Assembly (NCBI GenBank): GCA_012295275.1
Contig: CM022679.1
Span: forward strand, 27,602,483 to 27,642,482
Reading direction: 5' to 3'
Origin: Chrysomallon squamiferum
Lineage: Eukaryota > Mollusca > Gastropoda > Neomphalida > Peltospiridae
Length of the DNA: 40,000 bases
Below, in pieces: positions 21,393-31,677 of this stretch. The number at the start of each line of letters is the position of its first letter. The stretch's first letter is position 1. The notes under the pieces were generated by a model. It made no database searches. It had not been told where the DNA came from and worked only from the letters and a program-made list of their open reading frames with translations. Position numbers and translations under genes: made by a program.

Positions 21393-21568
21393 GGACACTT
21401 GCATGAATTCAATCTAACTGTATGGGTTCCACAGACGAGAGTTGATCCTGCGAGCTACAGCTACAAAGACGAGCTTAACCGTGTATCCAGAAAGAGAAGA
21501 GGATAACTTGTCTAATATCGAGTTAAACTTCCTAGTTGTACAACAGTTGTTGTTTGAACGAGACCAGG

Positions 21569-22370
21569 ATGAGTTCTTTGTTTCTCTTCTGTGTTTTTAT
21601 TTTATTATCTCAACAAACTTTCACTGAGTTTGGTAAGTCACAGAATTAATATATTTATATAAGCTGCTTGTTTTCGTTCTGTGTTTTATGTCTATTAAAA
21701 TAATGATAGTTTATTAGAAACAAATAAATAAACACACTCACATACACACGCAATACCTATACAGACCTATATATTTAGATATCAGTATATGTTTCTTTAC
21801 ATATCTAGAAATCTATCTATCTATCTATCCGTACGTTCAGACATCCAGCCATACATACGTACAAACAGACTGACACTGAGACATATATACATGCATACAA
21901 AATATACACACATATGTAGTGGTTTTGTGTTGTAATGTTAATTGTGGTAAAAACCTAAATACAATCAGACCAACAAAAACAAAAAACTGTTTCGTTCGAT
22001 CCTTTATTAGTTCTGAAGTTGTTTATGAAAAATATGTACAACTTGCTATATTATAAGTAAATACATATATAAACAGTTGTTTGTGGTACTGAATTATTCT
22101 TTTTCTCGGTATCTGAAAACAATTTTCTAAAGAGCAAAATGACATAACAGTGTCCATTGCTTTTTGTTTGCTCCATATTGATTTATTTACTTATTTATTT
22201 ATTTTGTTTTATATTATATTATTTAATTTTATTTCATTTCATTTTATTTATTTATTTATTTATTTACTTAATATAAGTTTACTTTGTAATGTTGGATAAT
22301 GGAAAAAGTATTGTAACGTTTTCATCAACATATACACACATACACACACACACGACACAAACGGATATAT

Positions 22371-22408
<38 letters not shown>

Positions 22409-22724
22409 TCTGTGTACATGTATCTATTTTATTAGGCTCATTTTCACACATATATAATACATGTTGATGTATAATTTATAGTTAATGTAGCTCTAAGAAA
22501 GCCAGCGTATCAGAGTTCTTATAACTGGTTATTTGAATTCAATGCATCCCGAGCTGTTAATGGAAAAACGCGTAGTTCATGGAAACAAAGTATTCTTACG
22601 TCTGTGAATAAACCTTACACATGGTGGGAAGTGGATTTACAAAAATCATACTTTATTCATGAAGTTAGAATCTATTTCAGCTACGATTGTAAGTACAAAT
22701 ATTTAGTTTTATTTTATTTTATTA

Positions 22725-22795
<71 letters not shown>

Positions 22796-25078
22796 TTTGT
22801 TTTTGTTATTATCGTTAATTTCATTTAGTTTTATTTATTGATATTTTAACACTGAACCATTCATTCCATTTTAACAAAATAAACGTCAGTTAAGGAAAAA
22901 GGAATCAGATAAACAATATGTATGTATGTACGTATGTATGTATGTATATCTGAGTATGTGTGTGTTCTATTTAATGAAACAATTAGCAAAGTGACAAAAC
23001 AGTAAAATTCTTCGTCTGCTTTGTGACAGTGATCATGGGAAAACCCTGAGTTAATAACAAGTGATTTTAATTATTTAATCTACAAGGCGAATGGCACAGA
23101 AACGGAGTTCAAGTTTACACAAACACAAAAGAAAGACAAGCTAACAGAGGACATCTGTGTGGAACTGTTACTGGTAAACCAGATGGATCTGACATTGATG
23201 ATATTACGTCAATCACTTGTGACGTCACTGCTAGATACGTCACTGTTTACCAAGAAACAGACAATGGACACACAATCCTTCTCCATTTCGCGGAAGTTGA
23301 AGTGTTTGGTAAAGTCAACAATTCTTTTCTTAACTATTATTTCTGAACCAAAAATATATACGTAGCACTTTGTACAAAATATTTAATACTGAACATGGTA
23401 ATACTGAAAGCAGTAATATTATCAAATAAGAGATTGATTTTGACTAACCAAAGTAATCATTTTTCAAAATGAATTTATTGGGAAGCGCTGTAAAGGAGAT
23501 CAGAATATTTTGCATAATTACCACGGAACAACACCCGCACTGGATTTCGTAGGATCTGTAGTATACGAGGCTCAATTTTCTTTTAAATAATAAATGAATA
23601 CTGGAAGGTTTTGTTGTTGCTGCTGTTGTTTAAACATTAATTATTACTTGCATTTCATATCAGTAGTTATGAAGTATGAATCTTTAATGATTACAGAAAT
23701 CCTAGATATCATATTAATATTGATGATAAAAACATGTTTAAACTTCTTTATAAATATCTCTCTTATTTGTAGGAGAATATTTGATAGTGTAATGTTTTTT
23801 CATTTTGACAGATTGAATTTGATACAATAAATACAAGAGATTTAACTTCAGTTCGATGGCATGACCTGTACTTGGTGGGGGGTAAAATTTATATTTAGAA
23901 AAAAACTAAAACTAATTAGAAATACTTAAAAATCGTAATTGTATTTAAATGCTAAAAATTACATTAGTTGTTTAAATGTACGTATATCTAAAACACATTT
24001 TTAAAAAAAACGCTATTCTGTACTGAGCTGCAATTCTTCAGCATATACACTTAGGTTATGCTGTGTTAAATTTGACATAAACTTTTAATACTGTATAATT
24101 TTGTGCATTCTTTTTATTTTCAGCCTGTGCACAAAACGTCAGTTATGGAGCTAACTGTGACAAGTTGTGTAGAAATCGTCACTGTCTTTCATCAAATGCA
24201 CCGTGTAACGTACAGACAGGAGACTGTGGGGCGGACGGATGTGAACTAGGATGGAATGGAACTGACTGTACACAGGGTATTTTAACATTAGCAATGAAAA
24301 AGATAAGATTCAGAAATCGAATACAATGTTTGTTATTTGATTTCAGTCATTTATTTTGCTGCTTATTCTTTTCTTTTCTTTTTTTTTTCTTTTATATATA
24401 TATATATTTTAATGGCAAAAATGACGGACTGGGTGATATCTCTTGACTATATTTTATTTAAGCATGTGATATATATTTTTCCACATGTGGTGGAAGAAGG
24501 TGACATAGGTGTCATCTCCACGACTGTAACCAACAACATTTTTCTTCCTCTTCTTATTGTTCTTTATCTTCATACGATTATTGTTAACGTTTTTATTATT
24601 ATTATTATTACTACTCCTACTACTGTTACTACTACTACTACTACTACTTTCAGATATTGATGAATGTACAAGTATTAATAACTGCAGTGCCAGAGCTGAT
24701 TGTAAAAACACAATTGGATCATACACGTGTACTTGCCATTCTGGATACACTGGAGACGGATCTACCTGTACAGGTAAATTAAGTAGTTTGGGTACTGGAG
24801 GGTATTGAGGAAATATTTTTATTGGCAGTTTATTCATTTTCCTGACTCTGTTGAATTGCAGTAGAAGACGTAATATAACTGTAGCAATAAGAGTAGTGGT
24901 TAAGGTAATGGTAGTAGTTCTAGGAGTTCTAGCAGTAAAAACAGTAGCAGTACTTATACTTCTATGTTAATATGAACTTTTCTCGAATAACAATGAATTT
25001 AAATGTGTAGGGGAAATGATAACTGACATTTATATATTCTTCTATTTTTTTTTCTTCTTCTTCTTCTTCTTCTTCTTC

Positions 25079-25113
<35 letters not shown>

Positions 25114-27084
25114 TCAGATGTTGATGAATGTTCAAATGCTAGTAACTGTAGTGTAAATGCTAATTGCCAAAACACAGTTGGATCATATATGTGTACTTGT
25201 CACTTTGGATACAGTGGAGATGGATTTAGTTGTAGAGGTAAACTAAATAGTTCTTAGTTCTGAAGCGTATCCAGAAAATATATTTTTTCGACAGTTTTAT
25301 CATTTTCTTACTGTACAGTAGTAATAGTAGTAGCTGTTGTAGTAGTAATAACAGTAAGTATAAGTATTATTGTTGCTGTCGTTGTAGTAGTACTTCTATG
25401 TTGATATCACCTTCTCTCGAATTACAATGCATTTTCGTGTACAGGTGAAATAAATTATTTTTATTTTATTTTCTTCTTCTTATTATTATTATTACTTTTA
25501 TCATTAGTCTTTGTGTTGTTGTTAGTGTTATTTTTACTATAATAATAATTAAAAAAATGATTATTATTATTATAATTAGTAGTAATAGTAGTAGTAGTAG
25601 AAGTATTTTTAAGTTTATTATTATAATTACAATGATTTTTCAGATATTAATGAATGTACAAGGATCAATAGCTGCAGTACCAGAGCTGATTGTAAAAACA
25701 CAATTGGATCATACACGTGTACTTGCCATTCTGGATACACTGGAGACGGATCTACCTGTACAGGTAAATTAAGTAGTTTGGGTACTGGAGAGTATTCAGG
25801 GAATATTTTTACTGGCAGTTTAGTCATTTTCCCGACTCTATTGAATTGCAATAGAAGACGTATTATAACTGTAGCAATAACTGTAGTGGTAGTGGTAGTA
25901 GTTCTAGTAGTTCTAGCAGTTCTAGTAGTAATAGCAGTAGCAATAATCATTTGTATTGCTGTCGTTGTACTCATACTATTATGTTAATATCAACTTTTCT
26001 CGAATGACAATGAATTTAAATGTGCAGGTGAAATGATAAATGACATTTATATATTCTTCTTCTTCTTCTTCTTCTTATTATTATTATTATCATTATTATT
26101 ATTATTTCAGATGTTGATGAATGTTCAACTGCTAATATCTGTAGTGTAAATGCTAATTGCCAAAACACAGTTGGATCATATATGTGTACTTGTCACTTTG
26201 GATACAGTGGAGATGGATTTAGTTGTAGAGGTAAACTAAATAGTTCTTAGTTCTGAAGCGTATCCAGAAAATATATTTGTTCGACAGTTTTATCATTTTC
26301 TTTCTGTACAGTAGTAATAGTAGTAGCTGTTGTAGTAGTAATAACAACAAGTATAAGTATTATTGTTGCTGTCGTTGTAGTAGTAATAACAACAAGTATA
26401 AGTATTATTGTTGCTGTCGTTGTAGTAGTACTTCTATGTTGATATCACCTTCTCTCGAATTATAATGCATTTTCGTGTACAGGTGAAATAAATTATTTTA
26501 ATTTTATTTTCTTCTTCTTATTATTATTATTACTTTTATCATTAGTGTTTGTGTTGTTGTTAGTGTTATTTTTACTATAATAATAATTTAAAAAATGATT
26601 ATTATTATTATAATTAGTAGTAGTAGTAGTAGTAGAAGTATTTTTAAGTTTATTATTATTATTATAATTACAATGATTTTTCAGATATTAATGAATGTAC
26701 AAGTATCAATAGCTGCAGTACCAGAGCTGTCTGTAAAAACACAATTGGATCATACACGTGTACTTGCCTTTCTGGATACACTGGAGATGGATTTACTTGT
26801 ACAGGTAAATTAAGTAGTTTGGGTACTGGAGAGTATTCAGGGAATATTTTTACTGGCAGTTTAGTCATTGTCCCGACTCTATTGAATTGCAATAGAAGAC
26901 GTATTATAACTGTAGCAATAACTGTAGTGGTAGTGGCAGTAGTTCTAGTAGTAATAGTAGTAGCAGTAATCATTTGTATTGCTCTCGATGTACTTATACT
27001 TCTATGTTAATATCAAGTTTTCTCGAATGACAATGAATTTAAATGTGCATGTGAAATGATAAATGACATTTATATATTCTTCTT

Positions 27085-27171
<87 letters not shown>

Positions 27172-27545
27172 TCAGATGTTGATGAATGTTCAAATGCTAA
27201 TAACTGTAATGTAAATGCTAATTGCCGAAACACACTTGGATCATACACGTGTACTTGCCATTCTGGATACAGTGGAGATGGATTTAGTTGTAGAGGTAAA
27301 CTAAATAGTTCTTAGTTCTGAAGCGTATCCAGAAAATATATGTTTTCCACAGTTTAATCATTTTCTTTCCGTACAGTAGTAATAGTAGTAGTAGTAATAG
27401 CAGTAACTCTAAGTATTATTGTTGCTGTCGTTGTAGTAGTACTTCTATGTTGATGTCACCTTCTCTCGAATTACATCGCATTTTCGTGTACAGGTGAAAT
27501 AAATTATTTTTATTTTATTTTCTTCTTCTTCTTCTTCTTCTTCTT

Positions 27546-27576
<31 letters not shown>

Positions 27577-27720
27577 TTATTATTATTATTATTATTACTA
27601 TTATCTTTCGTGTTTGTGTTGTTGTTAGTGTTATTTTACTATTATAATAATAATAATTATTATTATTATTATTATCATTATTATTATTATAAGTAGTAGT
27701 AGTAGTACACATTTTAGATC

Positions 27721-27766
<46 letters not shown>

Positions 27767-28464
27767 TAGTAGTAGTAGTAGTAGTAGTATTTTTACGATA
27801 TTTATTATTATTATAATTACGATGGTTTTTCAGATATTGATGAATGTACAAGTATTAATAGCTGCAGTACCAGAGCTGATTGTAAAAACACAATTGGATC
27901 ATACACGTGTACTTGCCATTCTGGATACGCTGGAGATGGATTTACTTGTACAGGTAAATTAAGTAGTTTGGGTACAGGAGAGTATTCAGGGAATATTTTT
28001 CTCAGCAGTTTAGTCATTTTCCCGACTCTATTGAATTGTAGTAGAAGACGTATTATAACTGTAGCAATAAGAGTAGTGGTAGTGGTAGTAGTTCTAGTAG
28101 TTCTAGCAGTTCTAGTAGTAATAGCAGTAGCAGTAGTCATTTGTATTGTTGTCGTTGTACTTTTACTTCTATGTTAATATAAACTTTTCTCGAATGACAA
28201 TGAATTTAAATGTGCAGGAGAAATGATAAATGACATTTATATATTCTTCTTTTTACTTCTTGTTCTTGTTCTTGTTGTTCTTCTTCTTATTATTATTATC
28301 CATTCTATTATCTTTCGTGTTTGTGTGAAATTGTTGTTGTTATTTTATTTTTATTATAATAATAATAATTATTATTATTATTATCATTATTTGTTGTTAG
28401 TGTTATAGTACTATTATAATAATAATAATTATTTTATTATTATTATTATTATAAGTTATAGTAA

Positions 28465-28517
<53 letters not shown>

Positions 28518-29672
28518 TTTTTACGATATTTATTATTATTATAATTACGATGATTTTTCAGATATTGATGAATGTACAAGGATCAATAGCTGCAGTACCA
28601 GAGCTGACTGTAAAAACACAATTGGATCATACACGTGTACTTGCCTTTCTGGATACACTGGAGATGGATCTACCTGTATAGGTAAATTAAGTAGTTTGGG
28701 TACTGGAGAGTATTCAGGGAATATTTTTCTCGGGGAATATTTTTTGCAGTAGAAGACGTAGTAGTAGTCATTTTAATAATAGCAGTAGCAGTAGTCATTT
28801 TTATTGCTCTCGTTATACTTATATTATTATGTTAATATCAACTTTTCTCGAATGACAATGAATTTAAATGTGCAGTGAAATGATAAATGATATTTATATC
28901 TTCTTCTTCTTCTTCTTCTTATTATTATTATTGTTATTATTATTATTATTATTATTAAATATATTATTATTATTATTATAATTATTATTATTATTATTTC
29001 AGATCTTGATGAATGCAAAAGCATTAAGTGTGCTGGAAATGATGACTGTGAATACAGAGAAAATGGTTTTAGCAGTGGCGGTAAATCATTTTGTATTATG
29101 ACTACTTTATCGTTTTCCCCCTTCTTATTCAATATTAGTAGTAGCATTAGTAGTAGTAGAATAAGTAGCAGTAGTAGCAGTAGTAGCAGAAGTAGTAGTA
29201 ACAGTAGTAGTAGTAGTAATGGCAGTAGAAGTGTTAGTGATTATAGTATTTCTGTTATCGCTGCTGTCATCATTGCTATTTTTATTATTGCTGTTGTTGT
29301 TATTATTATAATTTTTATTATTATAAAGATTCTGATGCAGACAGAAGTACAAACAACTGTAGTAAAAATGCTGATTGTATAAACACAGATGGATCTTACA
29401 CGTGTAGTTGTCATACTGGATACAGTGGAGATGGATTTACCTGCACAGGTTAGAAAGTGTATCTTTATTTCTCTCCTTGGATCTTCTTATAATTTTTCAT
29501 ATTGTTGTTGTTGTTTTTTCTTTTTATTCTTGTTGCTGTTCTTGCCTTTGTTAGGTAAAGGTAAAATTATAAATAATTTTTCATATTTTTTATCATAATA
29601 TTCATCGTCATCATCTTCTTGTTCTTGTTCTTGTTCTTCAACTGTACAGGTATTATTATTATTATTTTTTTT

Positions 29673-29703
<31 letters not shown>

Positions 29704-31580
29704 CTTTCAGATATTGATGAATGTTCAAATGCTAATTACTGTAGTGAAAATGCTAATTGCAAAAACACAATTGGATCTTACGTTTGTACTTATCATTATG
29801 GATACAGAGGAAATGGATTTACTTGCACAGATAAAATTATGAATTATTGTTCACATTGTTGTTCTTCTTCTTGTTCTTTTGCTATTGTTTGTTAGATTTA
29901 TTATCATTATTATTATTATTATTATTTTTCAGATTTTAATGAATGTTCAGATACTAATAACTGTAATAAAAATGCTAGCTGTAAAAATACAGATGGATCG
30001 TACGCATGTACTTGTCATACTGGATACAATGGAGATGGATTTACCTGTACAGGTTAGATAGAGTAACCCAATGTCTCTCTTTGAATCTCATTGTAATTTT
30101 TTCATATTTCTTAATTATTTGTATTGTTGCTATTGTTGGTGTTTTTGTTGTTGTTGTTCTTCTTCTTATTATTATTATTATTATCATGTTATTATTATTA
30201 AATACAAATCGATCATACTCGTGTACTTGTCACAATGGATTCAGTGCAGATGGATTTACCTGTACAGGTTAGATGGAGTAACCCCATTTCTCTCTTTGTT
30301 TCTTCTTATAATTTTTCATATTTCTTAATTAGTTTTTATTGTTTTTGCTATTGCTGTTGTTGTTGTGGTGCTGTGTGGTTTGTTTTTATTATTATTACTA
30401 TTATTATTGTTACTATTATTATTATTAGTAGTAGTAGTAGTATCGTTATTATTAGTAGTAATGTTGTTGTTGATATTTTCAGATGTTGATGAATGTTCAA
30501 ATACTAATAACTGTAGTAAAAATGCTGATTGTAAAAACACAGTTGGATCATACACGTGTACTTGTCACTGTGGATACAGTGGAGATGGATTTACTTGTAC
30601 AGGTAAACTAAATAGTTTGGGTTACTGGGAACTATACAGAGAATATTCTTCTAGACAGTTTTATTATTTTCCCATCTACCGTGAGTTATAGTAGCAGAAG
30701 CATTAGTAACAGTAGCAATATTAGCAGCATTAGTAATAGCAGTAGCAGTTGCTGTCGTTGTCGTAGTATGTATATGTTGATATTACCTTTTCTCGACTGA
30801 CAACCCATCAACTAATATTATTTTACTTTACAGTTGTGTCAATTCAAGTGACTAACGAGCTAACACGTTCTTTGGCCGTCACAACTGGAATATTGATTCT
30901 GCTTTTACTTATTTCTATTACTGTTATACTTATGTAAGTAACTGAAATTAAAGTTATTAAATTGTTATCAGTATGAATGGTTCATACCAAATAGATAAAT
31001 TGACGTTAATCGTAATAAACTAGAAACGTCTGTTTGAAGCTCTTGTCTCAAGTAAATTAGCTTTTATATTTTTTATTTTATTTATTTTCTTTTTTTAATT
31101 ACTTATGTTTTTCATTTCTTTTGAGGAATAATACTGTCTCAAGTGTCGAAACAGACACATATTTGTAACTTATTGCCAAATACCTTACAAATTAAATCAG
31201 AAACAATATTTTTTATAGCTTCTTATATTTTAATATACAATAATGACACGGAACTATTAAGAATGAAACAAAAATTTGTTTCTATTAAAAACAAAAACAA
31301 ATTACAAGCAAGTTGACTGTAAGTAACTTAATTAAGTTATTCATTTTAGACTCGTAAAAAACCAAAGGGAAGGAACTCCAATGATAATTTGGAAAAAGAA
31401 AAAGAAGAACCTCATCACACAACAAACTTGTGCTATTCTCAGGAGATGCGTGTGATTCCTGCTGTTGAAGCGATTTACGTGAACGCTCGATTTGAAACGG
31501 AAAACCAACAGACGGACGAATACATTTACGATAACCTGGACTGTGGAGAAGAGGCATGTTATGAAGTCATAAAGTTGTAA
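21569..31580 (+). CDS. Gene D: FTP lectin-EGF-multi-cbEGF membrane receptor with ITAM tail
   Basis: Exons: leader 21569-21635, lectin 22482-22688 and 23087-23308, MEGF-type EGF 24124-24276, cbEGF exons from 24654 to 30602, transmembrane 30834-30933, tail 31350-31580. Internal junctions are phase 1, so cbEGF exons can be added or lost in frame. Leader [21 protein letters not shown]; lectin motifs [22 protein letters not shown]; cbEGF consensus D-I/V-D-E-C and [12 protein letters not shown] (Ca2+ and beta-hydroxylation). The product is about 790 aa if exons 11 and 13 are skipped. The tail ends with YDNL, seven residues, YEVI, a full ITAM with Glu at -3. As given, the transmembrane exon exits in phase 2 while the ITAM frame opens at 31350 in phase 0, so an indel or a different acceptor is needed. 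Predicted phagocytic/immune-type lectin receptor. Confidence 0.82.
22482..23308 (+). CDS. Gene D lectin (FTP/F5-8C) domain exons
   Basis: Exon 22482-22688 begins [13 protein letters not shown], with RAVNG and [13 protein letters not shown], and is clearly diverged from genes B/C. Exon 23087-23308 ([11 protein letters not shown] ... LHFAEVEVF) is almost identical to B/C for about 144 bases, then diverges again. The fucolectin His/Arg site is not evident. Confidence 0.82.
23512..23570 (+). pseudogene. Possible lectin-exon relic in gene D intron
   Basis: Reads [18 protein letters not shown], resembling the closing strand of the lectin exon (YQGT ... TALDFYETEVYG). No acceptor, and a TAA follows shortly after. 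It may be the tail of a lost lectin exon copy. Confidence 0.35.
24124..24276 (+). CDS. Gene D MEGF-type EGF exon
   Basis: A 51-codon exon, TTCAG|CC ... CAGG|GTATTT. It begins [16 protein letters not shown] and ends GWNGTDCTQ, with eight cysteines. It is closest to EGF module 2 of A-C; no counterpart of EGF module 1 is present in gene D. Confidence 0.83.
24654..24773 (+). CDS. Gene D cbEGF exon 1 (type I)
   Basis: 120 nt, six cysteines, [11 protein letters not shown] ... [20 protein letters not shown]. Acceptor after an ACT-rich tract; donor GTAAAT. Confidence 0.82.
25118..25237 (+). CDS. Gene D cbEGF exon 2 (type II)
   Basis: 120 nt, [11 protein letters not shown] ... [20 protein letters not shown], ending CRG. 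Preceded by (TTC)n(TTA)n; donor GTAAAC. Confidence 0.82.
25644..25763 (+). CDS. Gene D cbEGF exon 3 (type I)
   Basis: 120 nt, [11 protein letters not shown] ... [20 protein letters not shown]. Six cysteines; Asn replaces Asp at position 3, still compatible with Ca2+ binding. Confidence 0.82.
26111..26230 (+). CDS. Gene D cbEGF exon 4 (type II)
   Basis: 120 nt, [11 protein letters not shown] ... [20 protein letters not shown]. Near-copy of exon 2, together with its intron flanks. Confidence 0.82.
26685..26804 (+). CDS. Gene D cbEGF exon 5 (type I)
   Basis: 120 nt, [11 protein letters not shown] ... [21 protein letters not shown]. Leu replaces His after the fifth Cys; six cysteines intact. 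Confidence 0.82.
27176..27295 (+). CDS. Gene D cbEGF exon 6 (type II)
   Basis: 120 nt, [11 protein letters not shown] ... [20 protein letters not shown], ending CRG. Follows the longest TTC/TTA lead-in among the first exons (27080-27170). Confidence 0.82.
27512..27795. repeat. (TTC)n, (TTA)n and (TAG)n tracts between cbEGF exons 6 and 7
   Basis: The tracts are TTC at 27522-27573, TTA at 27574-27597, mixed ATT/ATA around 27640-27690, and GTA/TAG at 27726-27790. They are expanded versions of tracts found in the other cbEGF introns. Confidence 0.9.
27834..27953 (+). CDS. Gene D cbEGF exon 7 (type I)
   Basis: 120 nt, [11 protein letters not shown] ... [20 protein letters not shown]. Six cysteines. 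Confidence 0.82.
28562..28681 (+). CDS. Gene D cbEGF exon 8 (type I)
   Basis: 120 nt, [11 protein letters not shown] ... [20 protein letters not shown], ending CIG. A second type I exon in a row: the type II partner after exon 7 is deleted at about 28255-28310. Confidence 0.82.
   Translation: MLMNVQGSIAAVPELTVKTQLDHTRVLAFLDTLEMDLPV
29003..29080 (+). CDS. Gene D cbEGF exon 9 (short, three cysteines)
   Basis: 78 nt, TTTCAG|AT ... GGCG|GTAAAT, in frame. It starts [10 protein letters not shown] but lacks the central GSYTCTC core, leaving three cysteines. It occupies the type II position after exon 8. Splice sites are intact, so it may be included, giving an incomplete fold. Confidence 0.6.
29329..29448 (+). 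CDS. Gene D cbEGF exon 10 (first Cys lost)
   Basis: 120 nt after [15 protein letters not shown] ... [20 protein letters not shown]. The DxDEC start is replaced by DADRS, so cysteine 1 and a Ca2+-binding Glu are missing. Donor is GTTAGA. Confidence 0.6.
29711..29830 (+). pseudogene. Gene D cbEGF exon 11, decayed (donor GT to AT)
   Basis: The acceptor and open frame are intact ([11 protein letters not shown] ...), but the donor reads ACAG|ATAAAA and the fifth Cys is Tyr (CTYHYGY). Expected to be skipped, which keeps phase 1. Confidence 0.7.
29933..30052 (+). CDS. Gene D cbEGF exon 12
   Basis: 120 nt, [11 protein letters not shown] ... [20 protein letters not shown]. Six cysteines; donor GTTAGA as in exon 10. 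Confidence 0.78.
30202..30267 (+). pseudogene. Gene D cbEGF exon 13, 5' half deleted
   Basis: Only [21 protein letters not shown]-like sequence remains, running straight out of an ATT tract with no acceptor. The donor GTTAGA is intact. Confidence 0.72.
30483..30602 (+). CDS. Gene D cbEGF exon 14 (seven cysteines)
   Basis: 120 nt, [11 protein letters not shown] ... [20 protein letters not shown]. An extra Cys (HCGY) gives an odd number, perhaps free for an inter-chain or inter-domain disulfide. Last EGF before the membrane. Confidence 0.8.
30834..31580 (+). CDS. Gene D transmembrane and ITAM tail exons
   Basis: Exon 30834-30933 encodes [19 protein letters not shown] and then a run of Ile/Leu/Val with no charged residue, so no adaptor-pairing charge is visible. 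The tail opens at 31350 with TRKKPKGR, then an acidic/Lys stretch, AIYVNARF (YxN, Grb2-type), and EYIYDNL-x7-YEVI (ITAM, 31527-31571). In the strict phase 2 splice the frame instead stops at 31453. One extra A in the A6 run 31356-31361, or use of the AG at 31371-31372, joins the ITAM frame. Confidence 0.72.
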
Positions 31581-31591
31581 CAACAGGATTG

Positions 31592-31677
31592 AAAAAAAAA
31601 AAAAAAAAAAAAAAAACCTGCTCGATTTCACGGAAACACTGACAAAATTAATTAGTAACTGGATTTATATAAATAAA
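31592..31677 (+). terminator. Gene D 3' end: A-run and AATAAA
   Basis: A poly(A) run (about 31592-31615) follows the stop by roughly a dozen bases, and an AATAAA signal lies at 31672-31677. The run is genomic, so cDNA priming could start there. Confidence 0.45.

Noticed and set aside
24454-24837. Minus-strand frames over cbEGF exons (also at 25627, 26668, 27817 and 30325)
   Set aside because: Antisense shadows of the coding exons; the + strand has splice sites and conserved cysteines.
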